From Rhodeus uyekii (Eukaryota; Chordata; Actinopteri; Cypriniformes; Acheilognathidae), in the NCBI GenBank assembly GCA_037043235.1, contig JAWRVZ010000079.1, positions 472,001 to 536,000 of the forward strand: DNA of 64,000 nucleotides, written 5' to 3'. Of this stretch, positions 29,069 through 40,821 are shown in pieces. The notes under the pieces are model-generated. The model made no database searches, was not told where the DNA came from, and worked only from the letters and a program-made list of their open reading frames with translations. Each line of letters opens with the position of its first letter. The stretch's first letter is position 1. The position numbers were made by a program, and so were the translations under genes.

Positions 29069-30829
29069 GAATGGATGTCCACTGATGCTTGCGTACAGTT
29101 TTGCACTGGAGAATGAATAAACAACTATTTTAATTCTGTTTCACCTGAAACTTCAATGCTCCTGAGATCACTGTCTAAAAGAACACAAACACTGTTGTCA
29201 AGTCACCTGTTCCTGCAGATAAAAGCTCCCTGGTGGCCTGCTGATAGAACAAGACGATTCAAAGTTAATCCTTAGAGTATTTAAGCCCATACAAACACAC
29301 ACCCATTTGGAAACAGGTGACCTGTGTTTGAGTAGCTAGACCCTCACTGACCCTTATGCTTCTGTGTGATTATAATCTGTCCATGTCCTTTAATTTGCCA
29401 TCAGCTCATTGGCAACAAAGACACTGACAGAGATAGATAAATGACTGATGTGGAAAAGTTTCAGCGATTGCTGCTGCATGTGAATGGGATCAAATTAATA
29501 GTCACTAGTGTTGTAGTCAAGACCACCTAAATCGAGACCAAGACCAGCTGTTATACCAATCAAATCACTAAAATTCATCTTTGTGTCGCAGAGGTGGCAC
29601 AGAAGTTGCATCTGAGTTGGTAAGTTTTACATCAAATTACACTAATGTAAATCAGAAAATGCACCAGCAATTTAGTGATGTTGTCGCAGTCGTGGTCCTC
29701 AGATAAAATCCCGAATCCTCTTAGTCTGAGACCAAGACAAGAAAAAGACATTTAAAAAAGGTCTGGTCTCGAGTACTACAACACTAATAGTCACATGAAG
29801 CCAGTAAAAACACTTGTCATGTGTAAAGTCAAAATGTTAAACATGTTTACTGTATGTCTTTTGAGCGAAGCGTGGCACACGTCTGAGCTTACATCAACAT
29901 GCCTTGAAGAAGTTTCTCATTCCACCCGATGTATGTTTATGAAACTCTGATACTGCGCATCAGCTGATCAGCTATTATTAGTTTCTGTTATGTAGAGCCT
30001 ATTGTAACATGATCATGGAGTCATGGCCACATTGGGGGGCGGCGGCGTGATTCTTGCAGGTTCTTCAAACTAATGGAATACTGCAGGATTTAATTATTTT
30101 CCGTAAAGAAAGATTTTGTAGAATTGCAGTTTTATTCTCCACTAACATGATTGCCAATAATGAGGAGGTTGTAATACTTATTTTCATTAGGCAGATATAT
30201 CTTGAATTCACTGCTTCATGATTTCAAAGATCTGGGATTCCCTACCCTGAGTTTAACTTAATAACTCTGTGATCTTGCAACAGACAAACCCAATGCAATT
30301 TAAGCAATAGACATGTGGCAAGCAGTTATTCCTTAAAAGGAACTAGAATGCTTTATAGATTATTTATTTCTGCATTTATTTTTTTGTGACTATTAGTGAC
30401 TATTTTCTCCTCAGTTATTCACTACTTATGTATTTACACTCACTTTCCCAATGGTTCATATGTTAAACCTAGGGTTAAGATAACAATGTATAGAGTGAAT
30501 TGAAACAATTTGTGAATATTTCTGAACTTCAGATCCTCATGGAATTTAATGGAGTGTGTCTGTGTGTTAGCAATTTTCTACCCAGTTACCCTACTTGACA
30601 TTAAAAAAGAAAACTAGACCTACAAATATAGTCACTTTGTCTTTAAGTAGTGTCTGACCTTATGAAAACTAAAGGTACTTGTCAATATTGGAATAAGTAC
30701 TTGTTGTTGTATTTTAAATATAATGGCTTAAAACAACAGTAGTGTTTTAAAGAATACATCTTTATTTTAAACGGCTCGCCATAATGGACCGAGACGCATT
30801 TCTATAGGGTTGTAGCTTGACTGTTAGTG

Positions 30830-31133
30830 GTCCCTCACAGACTAATCGCTAAGGTGTTTTTCCACGGGGAGGAGCGACCAGTGAAGAGCAGAGAACCAGA
30901 CGCTTGCGATCGGAAAGGAAGGCACACCGTGCGCTCCGAGCTAGCCAAATAACCGAATAGTTAAATTACTATCATTTGCTTTTGGTTGCATCTCAATAGA
31001 ACTTGCGTTCTAGATTCTTTCTTTTACGTATCATCTGCATTGCGCTCGTTATGGTTTGGATGTTATGGTTGAGCTAGATGCAAATTATGGAGACATTCTG
31101 GAATGCAAAGACATATAGTGCGCTGCGATTCTA
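30830..31133 (+). promoter_or_regulatory. wnk4: Probable wnk4 promoter / 5' UTR
   Basis: CpG density rises (GGGGAGGAGCGACC, GCTTGCGATCGG, CCGTGCGCTCCGAG) relative to the AT-rich flanks, directly upstream of the wnk4 ATG. No TATA box was seen; the start site is not defined. Confidence 0.4.
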
Positions 31134-31742
31134 ATGTTAACTGCACAGATATCTTCTATAATGTCACAGGCTGAGGTTGACATGGCCGGTCTTGGTTTTC
31201 CGAAGTTGTCTGCAGGTTTTGACGCGGACTCGTTCTTCCCAGTTCGCCTGCCACCGAGACGGAGGAGACACTCGGCAAACTCCAGGAGAAATGCCTACAG
31301 GTTGAACAAACTCCACACCATGGACGTGGAGCCCCGGGAGAGCATCGCCCCTCTGACAAAAACTCTCTCATTGTCGGCCGACAACATTTTATCGGAAAGT
31401 ACCAACGAGGAGAAAAAGACGGACTCTTCTCCTCCAATGTCACCTGTCTCCAGCTCTCCGCCCGAGACGCGGGTCACCGAGGAGCCCGGCGCGCAGGAGG
31501 CTGATGCCAGCTCGGACTCCGACGATGAAAGCACCCAGAAGAAGGCTGTTTTGTCAAGAGCCCAGTTTGAGAGTAAACGCGAGCAGGAGGAAAAGGATGA
31601 GGTTGAGACTAAAGCTGTGGCGACTTCACCTGACGGAAGGTTTCTGAAATTCAACATTGAGATAGGAAGAGGGTCTTTTAAGACGGTCTACAAAGGCTTG
31701 GATACGGAGACCACCGTGGAGGTTGCTTGGTGTGAACTGCAG
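31134..31742 (+). CDS. wnk4: wnk4 exon 1 (N-terminal region and start of kinase domain)
   Basis: 203 codons, phase 0, donor CAG/GTAGGG at 31743. Arg-rich PPRRRRHSANSRRN, then a Ser/acidic-rich disordered stretch (SSDSDDESTQ), then the kinase start FLKFNIEIGRGSFKTVYKG...VAWCELQ. RRHS-type sites are plausible basophilic kinase targets (inference). Confidence 0.95.
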
Positions 31743-34700
31743 GTAGGGACGGGGGTCCAATTTTCTATCCCAATGCTCTTGCGAAGTCGAGACTGAGGAC
31801 CTCTTTTGACGTGTTTGTAATGTGTAATGTATAATAATGTGATAGATATGTCTACTTTGTCTTATTGTCCCATGCATTTAACACAATTTGATCAACTTTT
31901 AAGCTTTTTTGGTTCCTAAAAACGAAAATAAACACTATTAATAAGACTCCCGAATGTTTTGGAGCCCCTTTGAAGGGACGTATGAACAGTTTTATTAGTA
32001 GTTGCAGCATAGATGTGTTTTGGAGTCACTGGGTCAGTCAGTAAAATTGGATCATCCAGTAAGGACCAGGGTTCTGCTTGGTCAGAATCTTGTGATGATG
32101 AGGGGGTCGTGATGAGGAAGGGTGTAGACCTATTTAAAATAACGATAAGCAATGATAGCGTTCAGATTGGCTTGTGTGTCATACAATGACTGCAACAGCT
32201 GATAGGCTCTCCTTGTGATGAATGGGCGAATATATTTGTCATCTGTGCACTAGTAGTTGTCTGATCCTCTCTGTATCTGTTCTTCAATGGAAATGACAGG
32301 AACACTGATGTCACATGTTACTTTGCAAGGCAATTGATAGGTCTTATCAGCATGTGACACTGCTGTCTAATCAAGGCAGTGGTTTTCTAAAAAATCAGAT
32401 GTCATTTGACAAATGACACATTGAAAAATGCATGATCTCATCCTAAGAAACAAGATCTCATGCATGCAGAGTCAGTCGATGGATTCATGTGCAAGGGTCA
32501 AATCAAGAATGGTTAGCTCAAGGTTATGTCATGTTACATTTTTCAGTGGTAAATATAGATGGGGTTAACCTATATTTACTTTCACCTCAGACAACTAGGT
32601 TTTTAAGTTTGAACTTTCCTCTAGTTTAATATCTTTTTGTGTGGATTGTCAAACAATTTATAATACGGATAGTCCAGACTCTAAATAACCTTATTAGTTT
32701 ATAAGCAGCACATTGCTCAATACATTGTAAATCATGTGGATCAAATCTGCTGGATCTGTTGTATTTAACTTTACAAATGGATGTAGATTCAATTGAATTT
32801 TGTAGATTAGGCCTATCCTTAATTGTACGTATATGTATAACCTTGAATCCAAAATGTCCACAAGCCTATAGGTAACAAGACCTTCTGCCAGGCTTTCTTA
32901 ATGGTGTAATATGCAAGATGTCATATACTGTGGTTACTAGGCAGATAGCTGGGGTCAAATTAGTTGTCGAATACATTTTTCCCAGAAAAAATCTGCACAC
33001 TACAGATGGTCGCTGATCTGATTCTAAGCTTTTCAAATCTGTTTTTGGCTAATTCAATAAATCACTAGATCTATGTGGTTCTCATTTGTTGGATCGCTGG
33101 TTTGGATGGGATCGTGGATGCCAAGGAGAGAAACTATGCTAAATGCAAATAATAATATGCAATTAACTGTATTTAGGATTGTGAAAGACTCTAAATCAAC
33201 TTTTTAAAGGGAGGAGAAAATGCTTCCCATATTGTTTGTTGCTGACATCCAAGCCTGAATGTTTTATTTCTGTTTTCAATTATCACTTGGTAGAAGTTAA
33301 CCAAATTAGCCAGATGTCAATGGGAACAGGTTGGGTGAAGAACTGCCATCCTTCAAAAATATGATCAAAGCTACACCTCTGAAAGTAAACAATCCAAAAG
33401 ACAATGAGATATCATTTAAATAATATTATTTTTGGGAAAGCAAGATGCTTTTTGTAGTATGACACACTCACACACAAGTAGTCATGCACATATTTCTATT
33501 CATTCTACTCAGTCAAATGATTTCTGTATCCGTTTTTTGACATTTTGTTTATTTTCCTCTAATCAACACCCCTGTGCGGTGTAATCTCTTTATGTAAAAG
33601 TTGAGTCCTGAAGCAAAACTGTACAATGAGACATCAATTATTGTATTTCTTTAATTTAACTCATCACCGCACAGATGCACTTTACTATTGTCATCATTCA
33701 TTGCCAGTGGCACTTTTCATCTGTCAACACTGGTGCGCTGCAGGTTTCTGATCAGTGTTTCTTTTGTGCTATTTTCTTTTCCCTTGATGTATTCTTGCAA
33801 ATATAGCAAAATATTGGATATGAGTAAAAAGAAAAAGCAGAACATTAAGCCTTGTAATGTGAATATCGCTTTAGAGGAGGCTTTGACTTTTTTGTCTTGT
33901 TAGAAAAAAAGGATGCTTGTGAATCTTTTGAACAGCCAGAGAAATGGTTTTGTGATTTTCCAGACTACCGGCCCCTGGCCCTTCATAGAACCTGCTTTCC
34001 ACACACAGTTTGATCTGATTAAGCCATTCCTTGTTGATACTCAATCCTGCAGTTTATTCTTCTGCCTGCTCATCTCACCGCCTATGGCATGCTCATTGAG
34101 CTAATCTTCTTGAAAGAGTAGTACATTTATTTAATCCAGAATACAGTGCTTATCTACCTTGGTAAATGGTAGTCTGGTGGAGGAGAGCTGCCATGGTGAC
34201 AGCGGCTTGTGGCTGCTAAGGATGGCTCCACGCTCTGTGAAAATGAGAAAAGATTTGCTTTGAGACTTAAGACTGCTAATGGGATTGACTGAAGTCTCTC
34301 ACTCAGCGATCTCTTTTTCATGATGGATGGCTGACATGAAGGGAGATCAAAGTTAAGAATGACTTAACCCAGAGCTTGGCTGCACTTCTGCTCATTCAGT
34401 GCATGTGTAAGAATAGCCCTTATATGTGTTCAAGACTAGAATAGCCCATATATGTGACTAGAATAGTCCGCGCACGTGTGTGTGTGTGTGTGTAACAAAT
34501 ACAAAACAAATTCAGTAACTGTCAGGAGACTTAATTTTTAGCAAAAAAAGAGGACAGCGGTACAAGAAGATTACCAAATCATTGTTTTAAGTGTGAAAAT
34601 ATAGCAAAAGTAACACAGAAATTCAAAAACAATGGACTTGTGACAATTCAGGCCTTCATTTTAAGCTTTCAGTTAGTGCTGAGTGATTTTTTTGCTAGAC

Positions 34701-35769
34701 AAAGAGCAGGAGAAATACCAAGCAAGTGTCTCTGAGCCAGCAAAATCTATGAAAAGAGTGATTGTTTATCTCACAGGGTAAGATGCCGCGTGCAGAAGTG
34801 ATATACATGGTTGTCCACACTGGAATTGCCTAGCCAAAGCACAATTAAATCAATTAGCCATTTTCAAAGCCCATATTTATAAATTATAGACTTCTGGGAA
34901 TCCTTATCTCATGAGACCAAGTCTAACAGCATCCAAAATGTTCTGGTGTTGCTAGAGGAGGAGGACAGTGAGGAGTGTCTGGTTTGCACAGTGAAGTTCA
35001 GTGGTAGTAAAGCTCTCATACGGGGATGTTTGAGTGCTGAAGTTGTGAGGGAGTTGTGTTTTGTCAGTGCTGTCATGAATTCACACACCACTGTGTGATG
35101 TAATACAAAAACTTGAAACAGAAGCCTACCCTCATCTAATTTCCTACATTGTTGGGCTTTCTTTTCAACATGACAATAATGATATCCATTCTTCCAAAGT
35201 GAAAAACCTTCTGTGAACCTGTTTTTCACCCAATATGAACTCTCTTGAGCACCTATGGGGGACTCGGTAGAGACGACTTGAACAAAACTTCCCATTAAAG
35301 ATCAGGGCATTTAAGGAGGCCATAATTTAATTTATTAAATATATTTTTTATACATTCCATTTTTCCTTTTGTTTCATGAGTAATATAAGTGATCATTAAG
35401 AAACTACTTGTTTTGTGTTGTACTCATCTATGCTGTGCAGTGCGTGTGTGTCACAATTGGGTTTGGTGGTGGGTTAGTTCTGTTTTGTAGCCACTGTCTG
35501 CATCGTGTTCATTCTCCTTTGTTTTCATAATAGTCACCTGTGTCTTGTAATCACCCTGTTAGTTCCATCAGCGGTGTCTCGTCTCCCCATTAGTTTGGTG
35601 TGTATTTAACCCTGTGTTTAGTTCTGTCTAGTTGTCTGCTGATGTCATATTTTACACCGGTTGTTTGTTTTGAAGTTCTAAAGTGTACTTGCTTGTTAAT
35701 CTTAGTTTACAGGGAACAGTACGCTTCGCTTAGATCCTGCCTCACCTCACGACTGCAACCGCCAGTTGT

Positions 35770-35816
<47 letters not shown>

Positions 35817-38800
35817 GAGTAATGGTTTGGTTTTTATTTTTATCATGGTTTTAGAGTCTTGTTTTGGCATGGTTCAGGGGGAAAAAGGACTACTGTCAAA
35901 AAAAGAAAGAAAGTAAGAACAAACAATCGAACTACAGGCAACTGCACAAATTAATACAATAGAGCAAAGATACCAATAAAATAAACTGTGCTTCCCTTTC
36001 AGGGAACTCGAGCTGTGTCGAAGCACTAGGGGAAATAGCCTTGCGTGAGTCACGTGAAGATCTATGCAACCAATGAGAAGCGAACGCGTGTGAATGCGTC
36101 ACTGCCGGCCGCAGCCGGTGACGTCATGAGGAAGAGCATAAAGCGCGTCTGAAACCGGGGCGCGTCAGCTCTGAATGCCTTCAGCGTGCTGTGTCTGTGC
36201 GAGAGTGGTTTTTGAGACTTGATAGCTTAAAAAATCAAAGAATGAGTGTGAAAAGTGTGGCGAGAGATGAACAGAGTTTCAGACCGTGTGTTTATCCCTG
36301 TCCTCGTTTTATAACGGGCAGGGATACACATGTAATGTGTGTTATCTGTTTAGGAGTGGAACATGCACGGTCGGCTCTTGAGGGCGCCGGCTGTAAAGAC
36401 TGTGAGCAGTTTTCTCTGCATGTTCTCCGCTCCCGCCTGGCGGTCTGTAACGAGGCCGCCCAGGCTAGTGTTCCCCGGGGTTCGGGACCTGCAGCGGCCG
36501 AGGCGTTGCGGCGCTCTCAGTCCTGGGGTTCACAAATGGATCTCGCTGAGGCTGCTGGGGTGGGTCCGTCCTTACCTCAGCCCTCACGAGACCAAACGGG
36601 TTCCAGTCACGGGCACTCCTCGGGAGATGTTCGTGCTGTGACTCCAACATTAGCTTTGTCGAGTTCCGATAGTGAGATGGACTTAGCTAGTGTTGACCCG
36701 GCAGAGGAGGCTTCGCCACTCTCCTCGCCGGCGTTTGAAGAGCTAGTTGAGGTTGTGGCGCGAGCTGTCTCTCGTCTGGATATTGAATGGCCGGCGGAGA
36801 CCAGAAGCGCCCGTCCTAAAAGAAGTATGTTGGACGAGCGTTATCTGCCGGCTCGCGTCACTCCCCCGCGCCGAGCTATGCCTTTCCTTCCCGATTTGCA
36901 TGCCGAGGTATCCAGATCGTGGGAAAAGCCAGCCTCTGAGAGAGTTCATACACGGAACAGTTCGATGTATACGAATCTCGCAGGGGCTCAAAGCTATTGC
37001 TATGGGGGGATGCAGAAGGTGGATGAGGCGCTTGCGAGCTACCTTGTGCCCCAATCTGCGTCCTCCATTAAAGCTCCGGCGCTCCCCTCCAAGCCGATGC
37101 GCGTCACGTCGTCTTTGGTGGGGAGAGCGTACTCAGCCTCTAGTCAAGCCGCAGCGTGCCTGCACACCACGGCTCTGCTGCAGGCTTATCAGGCTGAGTT
37201 GCTGGGGGACCTCAACGAGGGCGGCGGTATCGGTCCGGAGACAGTGGCAGAGCTGCGCCGGACCGTGGATCTGTCTCTCCGGGCCACTAGGGAGACGGCC
37301 TACTCTGTCGGTCGCTCCATGGCAGCTCTGGTGGCTACGGAGAGACATCTTTGGCTCAATTTGTCTTCCATCAAAGATAGGGACAAATTTGTTTTGCTGG
37401 ACGCTCCTCTGTCCCCTTCGGGCTTGTTCGGCGACGCCGTAAAAAGCGTTGTCGACAAGTTTCAGGAGGCTGCACGACAGCAGGTGGCGTTCAGTAAAGT
37501 TATTCCCCGCCGCCCTCCACGTGAGACCGCCAGTCAAAGGGGGTCTCAGAGCTCTTCACACAGGGCCGCTCAAAAACGAAGTGTCGCCACCCGTCTTCCT
37601 CCGGCTAATCCCGGGGGGTCGGGGCGACAGGCTCAAGCCTCTGGCAAGAGGGGCGATCTGAGGGCTGTCCTGAGCGCTAAGAAGGCTAAGAGCAAGCGGC
37701 CCTGACGCCAAGCCGCAACAAGGTGGTGTATCCCTGGAGCAGCTGACCAGTCAGCCCGCCATGGGAAAACCACCCCCTCTGAGGAGGGTCCTAGAGCACT
37801 CCACCCGGGAATCCGGAAATCCCGGCCCAGTGGTGGACATGCCATCAGCACCAGAGGCCAGCCCCGGGAGGCTGGTTCCCCTAGTAGAATTCCGGGATGC
37901 GTGGTCACGGCTACCCGGTATCTCTCAGTGGGTCCTGTGCACGGTCACCTTAGGGTACGCCATTCAGTTCGGGGTCTCACCACCCCAGTTCTCGGGGGTC
38001 CTACAGTCTGCTGTAGGCCCTCAGCAGGCTCTGGTCATGGAACAAGAAGTAGACACTTTGCTGGCGAAAGGGGCCATCGAGTATGTACCCCTCGCAGAGA
38101 GCAAGTCCGGGTTCTACAGCCGGTACTTCATAGTTCCAAAGAAGGATGGAGGGTTGCGGCCCATTCTGGATTTACGTCTCTTGAATCGTGCGGTCAAGCG
38201 TCTAAAGTTCAAAATGCTAACGCTCAAACAGATCGTAGTGCAGATCAGATCCGAGGATTGGTTTGTCACAGTCGACCTCAAGGACGCTTATTTCCATGTC
38301 TCTATCCTTCCGCAACACAGGAAGTTCCTGAGGTTCGCCTTTGGGGGAAAGGCGTACCAGTATCGGGTGCTTCCTTTCGGCCTAGCGCTCTCACCCCGCA
38401 CGTTTACGAAAGTCGTGGACGCTGCTCTAGCTCCCCTGCGGTCACGGGGCATCCGTGTCTTAAACTATATAGACGACTGGCTTATTCTGGCCCAGTCGCC
38501 GCAGTTGGCGGAGCAACATCGAGATGTAGTGCTCGCACACATAAAGGAGCTGGGGTTGAGGCTGAACGCCAAGAAGAGTGTCCTTTCTCCTGCTCAGAGA
38601 ACCACCTTCTTGGGAGTCGTCTGGGACTCAGTAGCGATGTCGGCCCGGCTTTCCCCCGGGCGCATCCAAGTTATCTGTTCAGCCGTCAAGAGCATCAAGT
38701 TAGGCCAGCCACTCACTGTCAGACACTTCCAGAGGGTGTTAGGGCTCATGGCAGCGGCTTCCTGCGTCATCCCGTTGGGCCTGCTGCACATGAGACCCCT

Positions 38801-40781
38801 GCAGTGGTGGCTAAAGACCAAGGGGTTTTCCCCGAAAGGGAACCCGCTTCGCATTATCAAGGTCACGGGGCGATGCCTACGCGCCTTGAGTATGTGGAAG
38901 AATCCTTGGTTTCTGTCTCAAGGCCCAGTGCTAGGGGCTCTGGCTCGGAGAGTCTCTCTCTCGACAGATGCCTCCCTCTCGGGCTGGGGGGCGGTCTTGA
39001 GAGACCGCTCCTCACAAGGTCTATGGAACAGTCGGCACCAAACCTGGCACATAAACATGTTAGAGTTACTGGCGATCCGCAAAGCACTCCGTGCGTTCCT
39101 ACCGGACCTTCGCGACCACCATGTCACTGTTTTCACCGACAGCATGACTGCGGTTGCGTATATCAATCACCAGGGGGGTCTGCGTTCGCGACCACTTTAC
39201 AAGATGGCGCGACAGATCCTCCTCTGGGCCCAGGGAAAGCTGCTCTCCATCCGGGCGGCTTATATCCCGGGGGTCCAGAATGTGGGAGCAGACGCCCTGT
39301 CGAGACAGGGGGCGAGACCAGGGGAATGGCGACTCCACCCCGAGGTGGTGGAGCAAATTTGGGAAAGGTTCGGAAAGGCACAGGTCGACCTGTTTGCCTC
39401 GGTAGAAAACTCCCATTGCCCTCTGTGGTTTTCACTCACACATCCAGCGCCTCTGGGGCGGGATGCCGTGACGCAGGCATGGCCGAGGTTACGCCTGTAT
39501 GCTTTTCCCCCGATCGCTCTGCTCCCGGGAGTTCTGGCCAAGGTTCGCCGGGACAAGGTCCGTCTCACGCTAGTGGCCCCCCACTGGCCGTCCAGAATAT
39601 GGTTCGCGGACCTTGTGTCCCTCCTCGACGGGGTCCCCTGGGAGATCCCGATCAGGAGGGACCTTCTGTCCCAGGCGGAAGGTTGCATTCTTCACCCGCA
39701 ACCAGGGCCGTTGAAACTGTGGGTCTGGCCCCTGAGGGGGCCCAGCTCATAGAGGCCGGTCTCTCAGCCGAGGTTGTTGAGACCATCCTGCAGTCCAGAG
39801 CTCCCTCCACGAGGAAACTCTACGCCTTGAAGTGGAAGCTCTTCACTTCTTGGTGTAGTGAAAGGCAGCTGAACCCAGTAACCTGCCAAATTGGCAAAGT
39901 ACTGGAGTTCCTGCAAGAAAGATTTGTGGCAGGGCTGTCCCCCTCCACCTTGAAGGTCTACGTGGCTGCTATAGCGGCTTGCCACGTACCTCTGGGTGGG
40001 GTGTCCTTGGGCAGGGACCCCCTAGTCACTCGTTTCCTCCGTGGTACATTAAGGCTGAGACCTGCGGCACAGACCAGGGTGCCTGCCTGGGACTTGTCCA
40101 TGGTACTCCTAGGCTTGTCCCAGCCACCCTTTGAACCTCTAGAGGGTATCTCTATCAAGTACCTCTCGCTAAAAACCCTTCTTTTGCTGGCTATCACTTC
40201 GCTTAAGAGGGTCGGGGACCTTCAGGCCCTCTCAGTGGCCCCATCATGTCTTGAGTTTGCGCCCGGGATGGCGAAAGCTTTCCTCCACCCGAGGCCGGGC
40301 TACGTCCCCAAGGTTCCCACTAATGTGGCTCGGTCTGTCACGCTGCAGGCCTTCTGCCCTCCCCCATTTGACGATCATGAGCAGGAGCACAAGAACAAGG
40401 TCTGTCCAGTGCGAGCACTGGACGCTTACGTTCACAAGACTGCCACGTGGCGTAAGTCGGACCAACTGTTCGTTTGCTTTGGGGCCCCCGAGGGTGCCCC
40501 AGCTTCCAAGCAAACTCTGAGCAGGTGGATAGTCGAGGCTATCTGTCTAGCTCAGGGGTCGGGAACCTATGGCTCGCGAGCCATATATGGCTCTTTTGAT
40601 GGCTGCATATGGCTCTTTTGACGCCGCCGCCCGTCGACGGATACTTCCGCGTTCGGAGGACAGGCAGATCGCGCCGCCGCACCCGCGTTACTTCCGCGTT
40701 CGGAGGACAGGCAGATCGCGCCGCTGCACCCGCGTTACTTTCGCGTTTGGAGGACAGAGACATCGCGCCGCACATCCCAAC

Positions 40782-40821
<40 letters not shown>

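Larger units (their letters stand above)
26750..31133. other. Intergenic region coa3-wnk4
   Basis: Contains the coa3 poly(A) signal (26935-26940), a CTCF-like motif (27077-27090), a TC/TA microsatellite (27704-27794) and a MITE carrying a SINE (28661-29068). The rest is AT-rich; I see no gene. From about 30830 it becomes more CpG-rich towards wnk4. Confidence 0.6.

Noticed and set aside
35444..35778. Target duplication around the LTR-like unit at 35449
   Set aside because: Left flank GTGTG and right flank ATATA do not match; the microsatellite on the right may have erased it, so the LTR call is kept at moderate confidence only.
36363..39688. Several 60-230 aa open frames on both strands inside DIRS element 1
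   Set aside because: They overlap the two real ORFs in other frames and show no family motifs.
37901..39700. Long open frame overlapping the DIRS RT ORF in another frame
   Set aside because: Shadow of the RT/RNase H ORF in GC-rich sequence; only the part after about 39700 resembles a protein family (tyrosine recombinase).
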